A stretch of 64,000 bases of DNA from Vombatus ursinus (Eukaryota > Chordata > Mammalia > Diprotodontia > Vombatidae), in contig NW_020954569.1 of assembly GCF_900497805.2 (NCBI RefSeq), positions 21,749,903-21,813,902 on the forward strand, read 5' to 3'. Position 1 is the stretch's first letter, and the number at the start of each line of letters is the position of its first letter. The notes beneath the pieces are model-generated. The model was given only the letters and a program-made list of their open reading frames with translations, was not told the origin of the DNA and ran no database searches. The translations under genes and the position numbers were made by a program. This document shows, piece by piece, positions 10,030 through 20,962 of the stretch.

Positions 10030-11075
10030 GCTATTATCCCCCCTTCTCTTGTTTTTAGAGGGTTTGCTTGTACATAAGTTGAAGTCATTCTCTTTTTCTG
10101 GGTTTTTGTCTTGAGTGTCAATCACCATTATTGCTCTTTATGGAAAGATTCTTTGTTTTTTTATTTCTCATTCATACAGCTTTATTATAAAAATTTGGAC
10201 TGCGTGTTAGTCCTAGACTGTGTGCACTTTTAGAGAAAATGTCTGAACCTTGTTCGTTCTTTATTTTTATTCTCTTTGGTTCTACTGTTGCTTTCTATAG
10301 GTTTTGGATGCTAGATTCTTCAAGGATCTTAGAACTTTCTGTGTGTGCAAGGTAATTTGATCTAAATCAAGATCTAATCACTGCCCTTCGGGTCATTACT
10401 TTGCAGATTGCTGATCTCAGTTTTGTTATGGGTAACACAATTGTTGACTTGTTCTTGGTTTAAGTTACAGTAGACTGTATGTGGCTGTCTACAGATTGTT
10501 GTAAGGTAATTGGAAGGCTCTGAAGCTTGAGGGCATTGAGACTGCAAGTTGTCCTTTGCTCAAATCCCCAATTACTCAACTAACACCTTAGACTTTCTAC
10601 AGGATGAATCTAAGATGCTGCTACTGAGTCAGACACACACAGCTGTTGATCAATTCTATTTCTATTCCATGTGCTATACACAGTTTCAGCCTAAGACTGT
10701 TCTTGCCTCTCGGAATCCACAAGTTCTTTACCTGTGGGAGTAAGTCCTCTCTTCAGTCCACACTAAATATCTTGTTCCTTGAACAGTATTAGGCCTGTTC
10801 CTGCAACCTCAAGTAATGCCTCTTACCTTATTACAAAGCCACAAGGCATAGATCAGTCATTGCCCTGGAAGGTTCTTTTTGTTACCCTCCAGTATCTAAT
10901 TCCTGTGCTCAAGGACTGTGTTCTATCTTAATATGCTTACCTGGGTTGGAAAAAAAAAGTATTTGTGATTTTTTCCCCTTGGATTTCTTGATCAAAACTC
11001 AGTCTTGTACTTAGTCTTTGTTGAAATATATGTGATGGAGAGCTTGACAATAATTCTTCCTTATACTTTATAACC
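10030..11075 (-). mobile_element. Isolated L1 5' end (5' UTR plus ORF1 start)
   Basis: On the minus strand an ATG at 10171 opens 'MRNKKTKNLSIKSNNGD'. After a frame change this continues as 'DTQDKNPEKENDFNLCTSKP' down to about 10044. The pattern parallels the ORF1 start of the L1 at 49361 ('MSKKKRAID', 'SEDQDSNSEEDN', 'KPTSATSKGN'). Upstream, 10172-11075 has the look of an L1 5' UTR. The rest of ORF1, ORF2 and the 3' end are missing. L1 copies usually lose their 5' end, so a 5'-only piece implies a later deletion or rearrangement. The family call is good; the outer border near 11075 is uncertain. Confidence 0.6.
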
Positions 11076-12834
11076 TTTGGTGTTCTCAGAAGATAGAATC
11101 TTGCATATTTAGATTGTAGATAGAATCTTAGATGTATAAAAACTAATGGTAGAATGTAGAGAGGGATAAGGGAGAAAGAAGGTCAAAGATAATGTTAATG
11201 ATTTTAACATCTGATGTTAACACCTGATGTCTGAGATCATGGTCAGTATTTTTAATGTGATTTCTGAAGAAGAAATAATATGTGTTGTTTATAAGACTGT
11301 ATAACACTTCAGAGATAGTGATTATGTGATAAATGAAGTAAAAAAAAAGGAAGAAAGATCCTAGCTTAGAGAGTTTTAATTTCAGAAAATTCAGGTCAGG
11401 TGCCTTAATTTTTGCCTCATTTCAAATACTCAAATGTGACATTGCCATTTTAATTTATATAAAGTAATAATTCATCATTAGGTTGGCATATAGAAGCCTA
11501 ATGGTGGATTTATTATCACATTTGCATCATTATGTGGAGAAAAATACAGCAATATTTCAGGAAATCCTTAGTCAGCTATTTTAATTTTCTGAAGCCAATG
11601 TCTTTGAAGGTGACTTTGATCATTATCTGTGCCCAGAGAATCTCACCTCACAAAACATCCTCATCAAAATTCTAATGAACATTTCAATATATAAAGATCT
11701 TGCAAGATCATTTTTAAAAATTATTATTGCTTCTGATTATTATACCAGAAAATGACAAATGATGATTTTGTTCTTGTACCTTATTTAAAGTTAAAGGCCA
11801 GTAATGAGTAAGTATTTCAAGAGGGGGATGAATTGTTACAATGGATTAGACTATGATATAATATACTATGAGTCATGAATTTCTATATACACACATTACC
11901 AACTAGTGACCAGTATATAGTAGATTTATACTAGAACTTAATGAACATTATTCCCATTTCTGGCAATACACATAAAACTTCATTTATAATTTATTTATAC
12001 AAAAGTCAATACATATATAAAGATGGTGATAGCTAATTTTAAAAATGATGTCATAAAGTGGAGTGCATCAGCCTCTCACCCACCATGATGTTGGCTTCCT
12101 TCAGTTCATGCAGGGCCTCCAGAACGTGTGAGTATGTGTGTGTGTGTAAAATATCTTTTATACCCTTCACTTCACAGAGTTCTGAAAGTGAGAGGAAAGA
12201 ATAAAGGTAAAGTGAGAACAACAACAAAAAGACAATGGAATAGCATAACCATTAGGATTAGATGCTCCTTAATGTCTTTCGCTATGTGTTTATAAGTTTT
12301 TATTTTGCTCTTCAGTTATCCTCCTGATAGGGAGGGATGCCTGGTCATGTTACCTGGCTTCTCATGATTTGGGAATATATTGCACCAGTAGGCAATTTTC
12401 TTTTGCCTCAGGGCCAATGAGGCTATATGCTTGATTCACACCTTTTTTTTGATAAACTTGTAGATCTCAGATTTTAGACCTTACTGTGATCTAATGAACA
12501 AATTACAGAACAATAATAGATAATCACACATAATTTAAGCGTTAGAACGCAATCAAGTTAGCATCCAGTTCAATGCATACTGAGAAAAGAAATCCATGAT
12601 ATAATAAACCATATAAGTGGTAAGACAAACTCTGTTTTAAAGATATTTTTAAGGATGTAGGTCCCACCATTCTCTGATGTGTCCTGTTTTACTTTTGCAT
12701 AGTGCCAGTTGCCAGGAAGTTTTTATTTCTTGTTTTATTTGGTTTTGTTTTTTGTTTTGTTTTGTCTTGATTTTATTCTAACATCGAGCCTTAATTTTCA
12801 TTATTGTAAATTTCTGGTTATTAATAATGGCAAT
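11076..12834. other. No gene or repeat recognised
   Basis: About 1.75 kb of AT-rich sequence without a supported feature. A short T/G-rich run (about 12719-12775) and a short TG run at 12131-12147 are the only simple-sequence pieces. Confidence 0.5.
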
Positions 12835-13345
12835 AAAAGGAAATATAGTTATTGTAGCATAACATTTCTTTTGAAGCCATGCTGGTTCTTTATAATAATC
12901 ACTTCCTTTTCTAGATAGGCCCCAATCATCCTTTTAAAAATTTATTTTAGAATTTTTTCAATAACTGATGTCGTGGTCACTGAACTACAGTTTCCATCGT
13001 CTTATCTTCATTTTTGCATACCAATAATGTCATGTCTCACATCTATTATAATCTTTCAACTATCAGTGATAGTGATTCATTAGTAACACCTGAAAATCCT
13101 TTAACCAAAGTTTTTGTTCATCTAAGCTAGGTGGCTTAAATTCATGAGGGACCACTAGGTGCTCTTTATTATCTTATTACTTAACTAGAAACTCTTGCAT
13201 GGCCTTTGCAGGTCAGAAATTCCCGGTACAAGATAATTCTCTTTGGCACTGAAGAAGGGAGTAAAATAAGTTTTGAATATCATAGCCTTCTATCCATTGT
13301 TCATTAACAACATTCAACCATACCCTACACAGCAGTTCTATAAAT
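12835..13345 (-). pseudogene. Ancient CR1/L3-type LINE reverse-transcriptase fragment
   Basis: Read on the minus strand, about 12914-12855 encodes 'LEKEVIIIKNQHGFKRN'. This matches the conserved RT block 'HLE...SQHGF' of CR1/L3-clade LINEs. Just upstream, at about 12960-13010, comes a degenerate remnant of the 'NYRPVSLTS.PGK' region, and at 13100-13160 a remnant of the 'PDE(L/I)HP' block. These run in the expected order. There are many stops and indels, so it is a very old, dead fragment. The clade call rests on memory of the family and on the QHGF box; the edges are approximate. Confidence 0.6.
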
Positions 13346-13359
13346 TCTGTGATGCCCTT

Positions 13360-13660
13360 CTTTCTATTACCATCTACCTATCTATCCATTGAATTGTCTA
13401 TGTACACCTATCTATTTATCTATCTGATATTCATCTCTATTTATCTACCTTTATCTCTCATCTACATTCTATCCCTTATATTTATATCAACTATTTATCA
13501 TTCTCTCTATCTCTTTTATTTTGTCTGTTATAGATCTGTAATTCTATCATCCATCACCTATCTACCTACCTACATACACATGCACACACACATTTGTGTA
13601 TATATATGTATGTATGTATGTATGTATATGTCATATTCGAACAAACATTTATCTCTATGT
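13360..13660. repeat. Degenerate TATC/TGTA simple-sequence tract
   Basis: Imperfect TATC-type repeats ('tatctatttatctatctgat') pass into 'acatgcacacacaca' and then (TATG)n near 13606-13630. It looks like a decayed microsatellite complex that borders the larger one at 13.86-14.70 kb. Confidence 0.8.
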
Positions 13661-13853
13661 ATCTTTAAAAATAAAAACAAAAAAACTCTGGGTTTTGTGT
13701 CTTTTATTTGTAGTTGTTTTTGTTCAGTTTATTTTAAGCGATAGCATTTATATTACCTATTAGTCTGTTACCTATCCTTCCTTCCACCTTCCGCAAATTA
13801 ATTTTTAAAACTCTAAGTCAGCTGATGATTTCTCTATGTATTCACATCAATAG

Positions 13854-13855
<2 letters not shown>

Positions 13856-13902
<47 letters not shown>
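13856..13902. repeat. (TC)n microsatellite at gap edge
   Basis: An uninterrupted TC run goes straight into Ns, so its true length is unknown. Confidence 0.95.
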
Positions 13903-14653
13903 NNNNNNNNNNNNNNNNNNNNNNNNNNNNNNNNNNNNNNNNNNNNNNNNNNNNNNNNNNNNNNNNNNNNNNNNNNNNNNNNNNNNNNNNNNNNNNNNNN
14001 NNNNNNNNNNNNNNNNNNNNNNNNNNNNNNNNNNNNNNNNNNNNNNNNNNNNNNNNNNNNNNNNNNNNNNNNNNNNNNNNNNNNNNNNNNNNNNNNNNNN
14101 NNNNNNNNNNNNNNNNNNNNNNNNNNNNNNNNNNNNNNNNNNNNNNNNNNNNNNNNNNNNNNNNNNNNNNNNNNNNNNNNNNNNNNNNNNNNNNNNNNNN
14201 NNNNNNNNNNNNNNNNNNNNNNNNNNNNNNNNNNNNNNNNNNNNNNNNNNNNNNNNNNNNNNNNNNNNNNNNNNNNNNNNNNNNNNNNNNNNNNNNNNNN
14301 NNNNNNNNNNNNNNNNNNNNNNNNNNNNNNNNNNNNNNNNNNNNNNNNNNNNNNNNNNNNNNNNNNNNNNNNNNNNNNNNNNNNNNNNNNNNNNNNNNNN
14401 NNNNNNNNNNNNNNNNNNNNNNNNNNNNNNNNNNNNNNNNNNNNNNNNNNNNNNNNNNNNNNNNNNNNNNNNNNNNNNNNNNNNNNNNNNNNNNNNNNNN
14501 NNNNNNNNNNNNNNNNNNNNNNNNNNNNNNNNNNNNNNNNNNNNNNNNNNNNNNNNNNNNNNNNNNNNNNNNNNNNNNNNNNNNNNNNNNNNNNNNNNNN
14601 NNNNNNNNNNNNNNNNNNNNNNNNNNNNNNNNNNNNNNNNNNNNNNNNNNNNN
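13903..14653. other. Assembly gap (751 N)
   Basis: 751 Ns lie between a (TC)n run and a (TCTA)n run. The gap most likely fails to assemble because of the simple repeats. The apparent 306-codon frame across it is an artefact. Confidence 0.97.

Positions 14654-14700
<47 letters not shown>
14654..14700. repeat. (TCTA)n microsatellite
   Basis: Nearly twelve perfect TCTA units directly after the gap. Confidence 0.95.
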
Positions 14701-15039
14701 GACTGTACCCCATCCCACTCCCTTTATCTATTTTGCTTCCCTTGAATATGGTAAAGCCATCCAGAATCTAAGTCCATTTTTGGGTCTCATCTCATCAAAT
14801 CTCAGTAATAAATATTTAGTCTAGTTTGCCTACTTAGAGAAGAGACAGAGGAGCTGACAATTGACAGGAAATGTTTTAATTGGGATCTAACTTGATGGTA
14901 CAATGTAGCAAAAAGTTAAAATACATCAAATTGGGGTTAAACATGTTGACTAAATTATTCTGAGCCCTCCTGATTCAGAGTGAATGTAAACAGTAATTTT
15001 TTCTTTTGTCCAGCAAGTGTGAGGTTCTTCCCCTCCCAG
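14701..15039. other. No gene or repeat recognised
   Basis: Unique-looking sequence; nothing assigned. Confidence 0.5.
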
Positions 15040-15366
15040 TTTGATTTTTTTTTTTTTATTAAAGAGGCCATCCCTTGACTCACTTCTTCAACAGGCCTAT
15101 TCACTGAATAGGCATTGCCTCACTCAAAGTGAGAGCTGGAAGAGACCTTAGCTTAAAAAGACCAAGGTCTCCAACTGCATCCTGGGCCATCTCTAGTCAT
15201 CCTGATCTATATCTGGTCACTGGACCTAAATGGCTCTGGAGGCAAAAGTAAGACTGGTGACTTTGCACAGCCTTCCCTCACTCAAATCCAATTCAATGCA
15301 AGTCATGTCATCATCTCCCTGATGTCACGATCCTCTTCAAGAACAAAGGATAAATAACAACAAATT
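15040..15366 (+). mobile_element. Non-LTR, (CAA)n-tailed short element, copy A
   Basis: An interspersed repeat I know from marsupial genomes, with 'gagctggaagagaccttagc', 'ccatctctagtcatcctgat' and 'ctggtcactggacctaaatg'. It ends in 'ttcaagaacaaaggataaat' and a CAA-rich tail. The last 90 bases match copy B at 28.4-28.9 kb: 'aatccaattcaatgcaagtc', 'catcatctccctgatgtcac', 'gatcctcttcaag'. The tail is not poly(A), which suggests mobilisation by an RTE-like rather than an L1-like LINE. That is inference, and I cannot give a firm family name. Confidence 0.55.
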
Positions 15367-15497
15367 ACACATGTGGCATGTCTTCAAAAGGATAGGAAGA
15401 AGAAAGAATGCTGGAAAGAATATCAGATATATGTTTAAAGAGGATAACTATACTTGCAAAATGATACTTGCAATGTTTTTGCATCTGTTCAAGTTAG

Positions 15498-15562
15498 TTA
15501 TTTTTACTATATTTTTACTATATTTTACTATATTTTTACTATATTTACTATATTTTATATTT
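15498..15562. repeat. AT-rich minisatellite, ~11-bp unit
   Basis: Five or so imperfect tandem copies of 'tttttactata' with unit lengths of 10-12 bases. Confidence 0.85.
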
Positions 15563-15834
15563 TCAAATAATTTTCTCACATTATCAACTAACTTAAATCT
15601 ATAGATTTGTTTGGCAGCATGGCAAAATCACCAAATTTTAGAATGAAAAATGAATTGTCTACTCCAATATATTCCTGAATAAAGACCTCCTCGACAGATA
15701 ATGGTTCAATTTTGTTTGAAGATCTCCAATGAGAAGAAACCATTTACCTCTCTATGAAGCAAAGTGGGATGAATTTCAGATAGCTCAAATTGTTAGGATT
15801 ATTTTTACTCTTACTTCAAATAAAACTTTGCTTT

Positions 15835-16660
15835 TTTAATGTTCTTCCCTTGGTTTCTAGTTTTGTCCTTTGTGTGTGAATATAGGTCCAGTTATTTGTG
15901 ACCATGAAAAAAAATCACTATAAATAATTTTGGAAAAAATTTGCCACTCTGTCAATGTTTCATAAATATGCCTGTTTTCCCACAGCTTTTTCAACATATA
16001 TAATTTTCCTTTTTGGTCAGCTTTGCTAATTTAATATTTGTGAAGTAGAACTTAAATTTTGATTTGATTTGTGTTTCCTTAAATATTAATAAATTAGAAT
16101 TTTTTTACTTTTGGCTATAAGTAGTTTGAATTTCTTCTCTTGAAGACTGACAGTTTATCAGTTGGGAATGTATAGTTATCTTACAAATTTTCTCAATTCC
16201 ATTTATTTGTATGTATGTATATATATATATACATACATATATATGTTATAAAACATTTGTTTTAAAAAAACATGCAAAATAACTTTTTGCAAAGATTGCT
16301 TTTCTCCTTACAGTTAGCTCTTTCCTTTCTAATGTTAGATTCATTGGATTTGTTTGTACAAAAAATAAAACCTTATAATTTCAATTGTTCATTCTATCTT
16401 TTGTGATTATTGCTTATTTGACAACGAACTATTCCCCTAACCATATATTTGAAGGTGATATTTCTTTGCTCCTCTATTTTTTAGTGGAATTTTATGTCTA
16501 GGTCATGTAAACATCTAACGCTTATCTTGGTAGGTGGTGGGATGTTTGTCTAAACTTAATTTCTGCTAGCCATCCTGTCCAATATTCTCAGAAATTTTTG
16601 TCAAATATTAAGACTTGACCATAGTCAGTAACTGAAATTTTTGGTTTTTGGAATAGCAGG
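15835..16660 (-). mobile_element. Old L1 ORF2 fragment, minus strand
   Basis: On the plus strand the text 'cctgttttcccacagctttt', 'tttggtcagctttgctaatt', 'attagaatttttttactttt', 'ggtggtgggatgtttgtcta' and 'atattctcagaaatttttgt' follows the order seen on the minus strand of the L1 at 1.4-2.9 kb ('tgtgaggtagtaac', 'gtggtgtgagatgttgttct', 'tcagtagttttgtcaaatag'). It therefore covers the C-terminal third of ORF2. Divergence is high and an AT/CA microsatellite interrupts it at 16205-16245. It is a dead copy much older than the L1 at 48.5 kb. Confidence 0.7.
16205..16245. repeat. (TATG/TA)n microsatellite, self-complementary
   Basis: 'gtatgtatgtatatatatat' followed by 'acatacatatatatg'. The two halves are near inverse repeats and could form a hairpin. 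Confidence 0.85.
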
Positions 16661-17440
16661 AAACTAGATTCATTTGCTTCAGCATGCTGTATGTCTAAGT
16701 TATTCCAGTGACAAACCTTTCTCTTCTTTTAAACAAGTTACAATTTTTGTTGTTACAACAGCTTCATATTATAGTTAGAGAACCATTTGTTTGTTCATTT
16801 GTTTGTTTATTTTTAATTTACCAGTGCTTCCATGAAAATTTACCAGTGCTTCAGAAAAATGGTCATGAATACTCCTGGAGGCAATTGATGTAAAGACAAG
16901 TGGGAGGACAGAAACCAAAAGGGGTAATGTCATGGTAAATGGGAAATTAATGTCTATTTCTTTTATCTGTAGGCATTCCTGTTTTTATATCAATATGTAT
17001 TTAACCTAGCCACTTCAGACCTTTAGATTTTGCAGAAGTCTTGCCAAGGCACCCCCTCTCTATATGATGATGACTGTCATTCATGCCTTCCACCTTCCTT
17101 TCAAAAATTGCCACAGGGGAAATGAGGGATCTAGAACACTTAGACACAGGGCATCTTGACAACCTACCACATCACTTGATGCACTAGTAAGGAAATGGTC
17201 AGTGAGATGATATCTCATGTTCTAATTTGTATTTTGCACTAGAGGAATATTAGAATTGATTAGAAAAGCTAAATGGTATTTGATCATATCATCTAAAAGA
17301 TTATTTTATGTATTATATACAAGAAAAGTCAACATGCTTTAGCAAAAACTATATATTTGTTGCTGTTGCTGTTGTTGGTTCCCCATAAGGTGACTGCTAG
17401 AATACACACCAGGGGATTTTTTTTAAAGAGGACCAAGTTT
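16661..17440. other. No gene or repeat recognised
   Basis: No supported feature. A degraded L1 continuation cannot be excluded at 17190-17300. Confidence 0.4.
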
Positions 17441-17583
17441 CTAAATTCTTTCTATGTGTCTCTCCATGTCTTTGTCCTATCCTTGTCTTTCTGCCTTTCT
17501 GTCTCTTACTATCTTTTTTCTGTCTCTGTCTGTCTGTCTCTGTTTCTATCTCTGTCTCTCCTCTGTCTCTTCTTCTCTGTCTC

Positions 17584-17665
<82 letters not shown>

Positions 17666-17790
17666 TGCCCCATGACCTCTGTCTCTATCTGTCTCTGTCT
17701 TTCTCTATCTCTCAGTTTCTTTGTCTCTGCCAATCTTTCTCTGACTCTCTTTATCTGTGTCTCTCTGTTTCTGTCTCTTCCCTCTTTTCC
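17441..17790. repeat. Long polypyrimidine tract with pure (TC)n core
   Basis: About 350 bases of T/C-rich sequence ('gtctctgtctgtctctg') surround a pure TC run at 17589-17663. The open frames on both strands here are simple Ser/Leu or Arg/Glu repeats, not genes. Confidence 0.9.
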
Positions 17791-18369
17791 ACTGAGGAAA
17801 GAAGTTTCTTCATTAAAAGTACTTTCAAACATACTGAAACTAAGATATCCATAGGATGTTTTATTTAGTAGAAAATCATAACAATAAACAATTCACTTGA
17901 TCCATTCATCATATGGATTTTAGCAGTCAGGAAGGCACTAAAACCAGATACTGGACCATCTCCAACTGTCTAAATTTCCATACAGTTCAAACCAGTAGAA
18001 AGACATCTGTCTGCTACAAATTTAATTCCTAGACCCTTATTATTTTTTCAATTAAAATTATATATGTATATCTATACACACATACATGTATATACATATA
18101 TGTGTGTATATATACACATATTCTAGTAACAAGTTTCTTTTGTGAATTCGGTGAATGGTGTTTGACAATTTATCATCCCAGATATTTCTATGCACTGAGT
18201 AGTGTATCCAGTTAGATTTTTTTTACCCAACAGAATTTAATCATGTTTGTGAATTGGATCTATTAAACTTTCCCAATGTTAGTTATTTTTTTTCCATTGA
18301 TAGCATTGATCTCATCTGTTTACTGGTCAATACTACAAAAGATTACACATTGCCATGGTAAGACAACCA
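17791..18369. other. No gene; AT/CA alternating tract at 18055-18121
   Basis: Mostly unassigned. At 18055-18121 alternating purine-pyrimidine text ('tatacacacatacatgtata' then 'tacatatatgtgtgtata') is close to self-complementary. Confidence 0.6.
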
Positions 18370-18565
18370 AAATTTTAGAATGAAAGAAATTTGTAAGGTG
18401 ATCTAGTCTCCCACAGTCATCTGATAATTGAGGAAAATAAGTTTCTAAGAAATAAATAACTAGTTCTAAGATCACATAGTGAGTTATTGGCAGAACCAGG
18501 ACTTGAACCCAAATCTCCCAAGTCTTATTAAATCCACAGCTTGCCAATTTTACTGTACTGCTGCT
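18370..18565 (-). repeat. MIR/THER-class SINE, minus strand
   Basis: 'agaatgaaagaaatttgtaa', 'tgaggaaaataagtttctaa', 'gatcacatagtgagttattg' and 'aggacttgaacccaaatctc' are the reverse of a CORE-SINE with its 'cctcatctgtaaa' block. An old copy. Confidence 0.75.
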
Positions 18566-19121
18566 AATGAATGGGCTAATCAAACCTCTTAGACTTCCTC
18601 AGTCTCTCACAGCCTTGTGAGTGTTATATTTCTTTTAGAATATAGAAATCAAAGACAAAGAGTAGCTTATGAAATGTTTGGTGGAGATGGAATTTTTTTG
18701 ATGCAAAATTCCATTCTCAATTTTACCATTTCTTTTTCAAATGGGCAGGGAATCATTAGTGCAACTTTATCAAATGTGGAAGGATATGAGGTTGTTCCAG
18801 GGTACTCAAATCTAAGAGGTGGGGGTATTAATGATAATTATGCTTCAACATATAGAAATAACAGAGTTTAACCTGTAATTAGTAAGAATAATATAAGTGG
18901 GTGTGTAGGTAGGAGAGGGTCCACCATTTTTTTTCTTTTCTATCACCCTCAATTGATTGTCCCAAGGAATTATATGTTTGTCCAGGTGACAGGATTGCTA
19001 ATTACTCTGGACAAGTAGAATTACCTTGGATTCTATTTTTAAATGACTGGACAAATGGATGGTAAATTATGTCCCCAAAGACTCCAAAAGACCAGAGATC
19101 ATCTCATGTTACTTTCCTTGA
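18566..19121. other. No gene or repeat recognised
   Basis: No supported feature; an 84-codon open frame at 18617-18871 has no recognisable motif. Confidence 0.45.
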
Positions 19122-19296
19122 GCATAGGAGCATAGATTTATAGGTGATATTTTAGAAATAATGCAGCCCCACATTCTCATTTTGCGACTGAGGCTAAGAG
19201 AAGTGAAGTGATTTGCCAAATGCCACATGGGGAAATTAGTGTTGAGTATAACCAGAACATATTTTATGATTCTTAGTCCAATGCTACCTTGCACCA
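19122..19296 (-). repeat. MIR/THER-class SINE, minus strand
   Basis: 'gcatagatttataggtgata', 'cattttgcgactgaggctaa', 'gaagtgatttgccaaatgcc' follow the expected order of a reversed CORE-SINE. An old copy. Confidence 0.7.
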
Positions 19297-20405
19297 CATG
19301 ATTTCCTCCCACCAATTTTTAATTGACTTATTTCCTTTAAAAAATAACATTTTTGAACTGCCATTTCTTTCTTTTCTGGCATTATTAAACAAGCCAGGCC
19401 AAATTACCAATGAGTTTAAATAATATGGATACATATGATTTAAGAAGCTATTATGATAAATGGATAAACTAATAGGAAAATGTTCAATGTCTCCTATTTT
19501 TGTATTCTGTGACCAAAGTAACATTTTGTTTCTGAGGCTACTGTAGTAGTGAAAAGTGTAGAAATGAAAAGCACAGGTACATATAATACAACTACCTTAC
19601 TGAAAAGTTTAGCTATGATTTTCCGGAGTTCATGTGTTTAGTCCTTGGTTTTTAAGAGAGTAGACATGGATGCCCCAGTATTTTGTTGCATAAGATGTTT
19701 ACATTCAATGTAAAAGGTATCTTCTCTGTTAGATGAGTAGGAGGAGACAAACCCAGAACCTTGACTGAAATCTGAAGTGCTATACCCTACTTTCAGCTAG
19801 CAGGAGTACGTAATTAGTTCATTTGACAGTCTTCCCAGTGGGAATGAGGATGCAAACAGCACAGCATGGATAACACTTAGAATTTCCATTATACACAGAT
19901 GTGCAGGCAGGCTGCATTTACTAGGAGACCATCTGGCTTCATCAACAAAAATGACATTAGTTTCTTCTCACCTTAGTGCAGTGAAGTATACAAACTTCTT
20001 TTCTTGGAATTTGTCATCAAATACCTCACAATTGAAACCACTGAAATTGGTTTTTAGCTAAAATATAGCAAATAACAATAAAAATCAACATGTAACTGAG
20101 CTTACAACATAAAAAACTCTTATTACAGAGATCAGATTTCTATATATTGACTTTGATTTCAAATTTTAACAACTCTAAAAGTTATCTTATATAGTTTCCT
20201 ATGTTTGTCCTATGTCCATGAAATTACAGGGCATACAGTTAATAAAATTAATTGTTGAACCTAACAGTATTAAGAAAATTTATTGAGCACAGAGAAATTT
20301 TTGTCCAATTACTGCTGACTGACACAAAACACAGAACACAGGTTGAATATAGGTTGAATTAAAGAACCAAGTGCACCATTCTTTTATTTCCACCTCCTCT
20401 GCCAC
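19297..20405. other. No gene or repeat recognised
   Basis: About 1.1 kb of unassigned AT-rich sequence. Confidence 0.5.
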
Positions 20406-20495
20406 CTTCTTCTTCTTCTTCTTCTTCTTCTTCTTCTTCTTCTTCTCTCTCTCTCTCTCTCTGTCTCTCTCTGTCTCTCTGTCTCTCTGTCTCTC

Positions 20496-20534
<39 letters not shown>
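20406..20534. repeat. (TTC)n-(TC)n compound microsatellite
   Basis: About thirteen TTC units pass into a TC run broken by several TG steps. The whole is a 129-base polypyrimidine strand, a candidate for triplex DNA. Confidence 0.95.
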
Positions 20535-20536
<2 letters not shown>

Positions 20537-20892
20537 ACTTTGGTTTCATTCCTAAATCTAACTTGCTGAGAGTATCCCACCCTCTTTTATATTAGATGTG
20601 AATATAGAGGCCTGGTATAGATGCATATCAGAGAGAGAGAAGAAAGTAAACAATCAGAATCAGAGAAGAGATGATCTTTTCTTTCCTTGTCATATTCTGG
20701 ATTTGGCTGACCAATTAACAAGGAGGAATTTTTAATGAGGTGGAAATAATTAAAACCTGCTTCATCTTGGAAATTTCTGACAGAAAAGAAAAGAAAAACC
20801 AGGAATTGTAGGAAAAACACATTACATGTTGAAAAAACCTTCAACAAGTTATAAGAAAAGATAGGTAAAATTTCATAAGTTAAAATCCTACA
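20535..20892. other. No gene or repeat recognised
   Basis: Unassigned. Confidence 0.45.
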
Positions 20893-20962
20893 ATTTCTGT
20901 GCGCTTAAGTGCAGTACCTGACAAGTAGAATATACTTAATAAATGTTTATTGAATGACTGAT
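20893..20962 (+). repeat. L2 3' end fragment
   Basis: 'agtgcagtacctgacaagta' then 'ttaataaatgtttattgaat' match the well-known L2 3' tail ('gtgcctggcacatagtaggtgctcaataaatg'). Confidence 0.75.

Noticed and set aside
13825-14745. 306-codon open frame
   Set aside because: It runs through 751 Ns and two microsatellites; the frame has no real content.
17357-17854. Ser/Leu-rich and Arg/Glu-rich open frames on both strands
   Set aside because: They are translations of the (TC)n/(GA)n tract.
18617-18871. 84-codon open frame with Gly/Asn-rich end
   Set aside because: No recognisable motif or gene context.
20359-20595. Open frames rich in Glu/Arg or Phe/Ser/Leu
   Set aside because: They are translations of the (TTC)n-(TC)n microsatellite.
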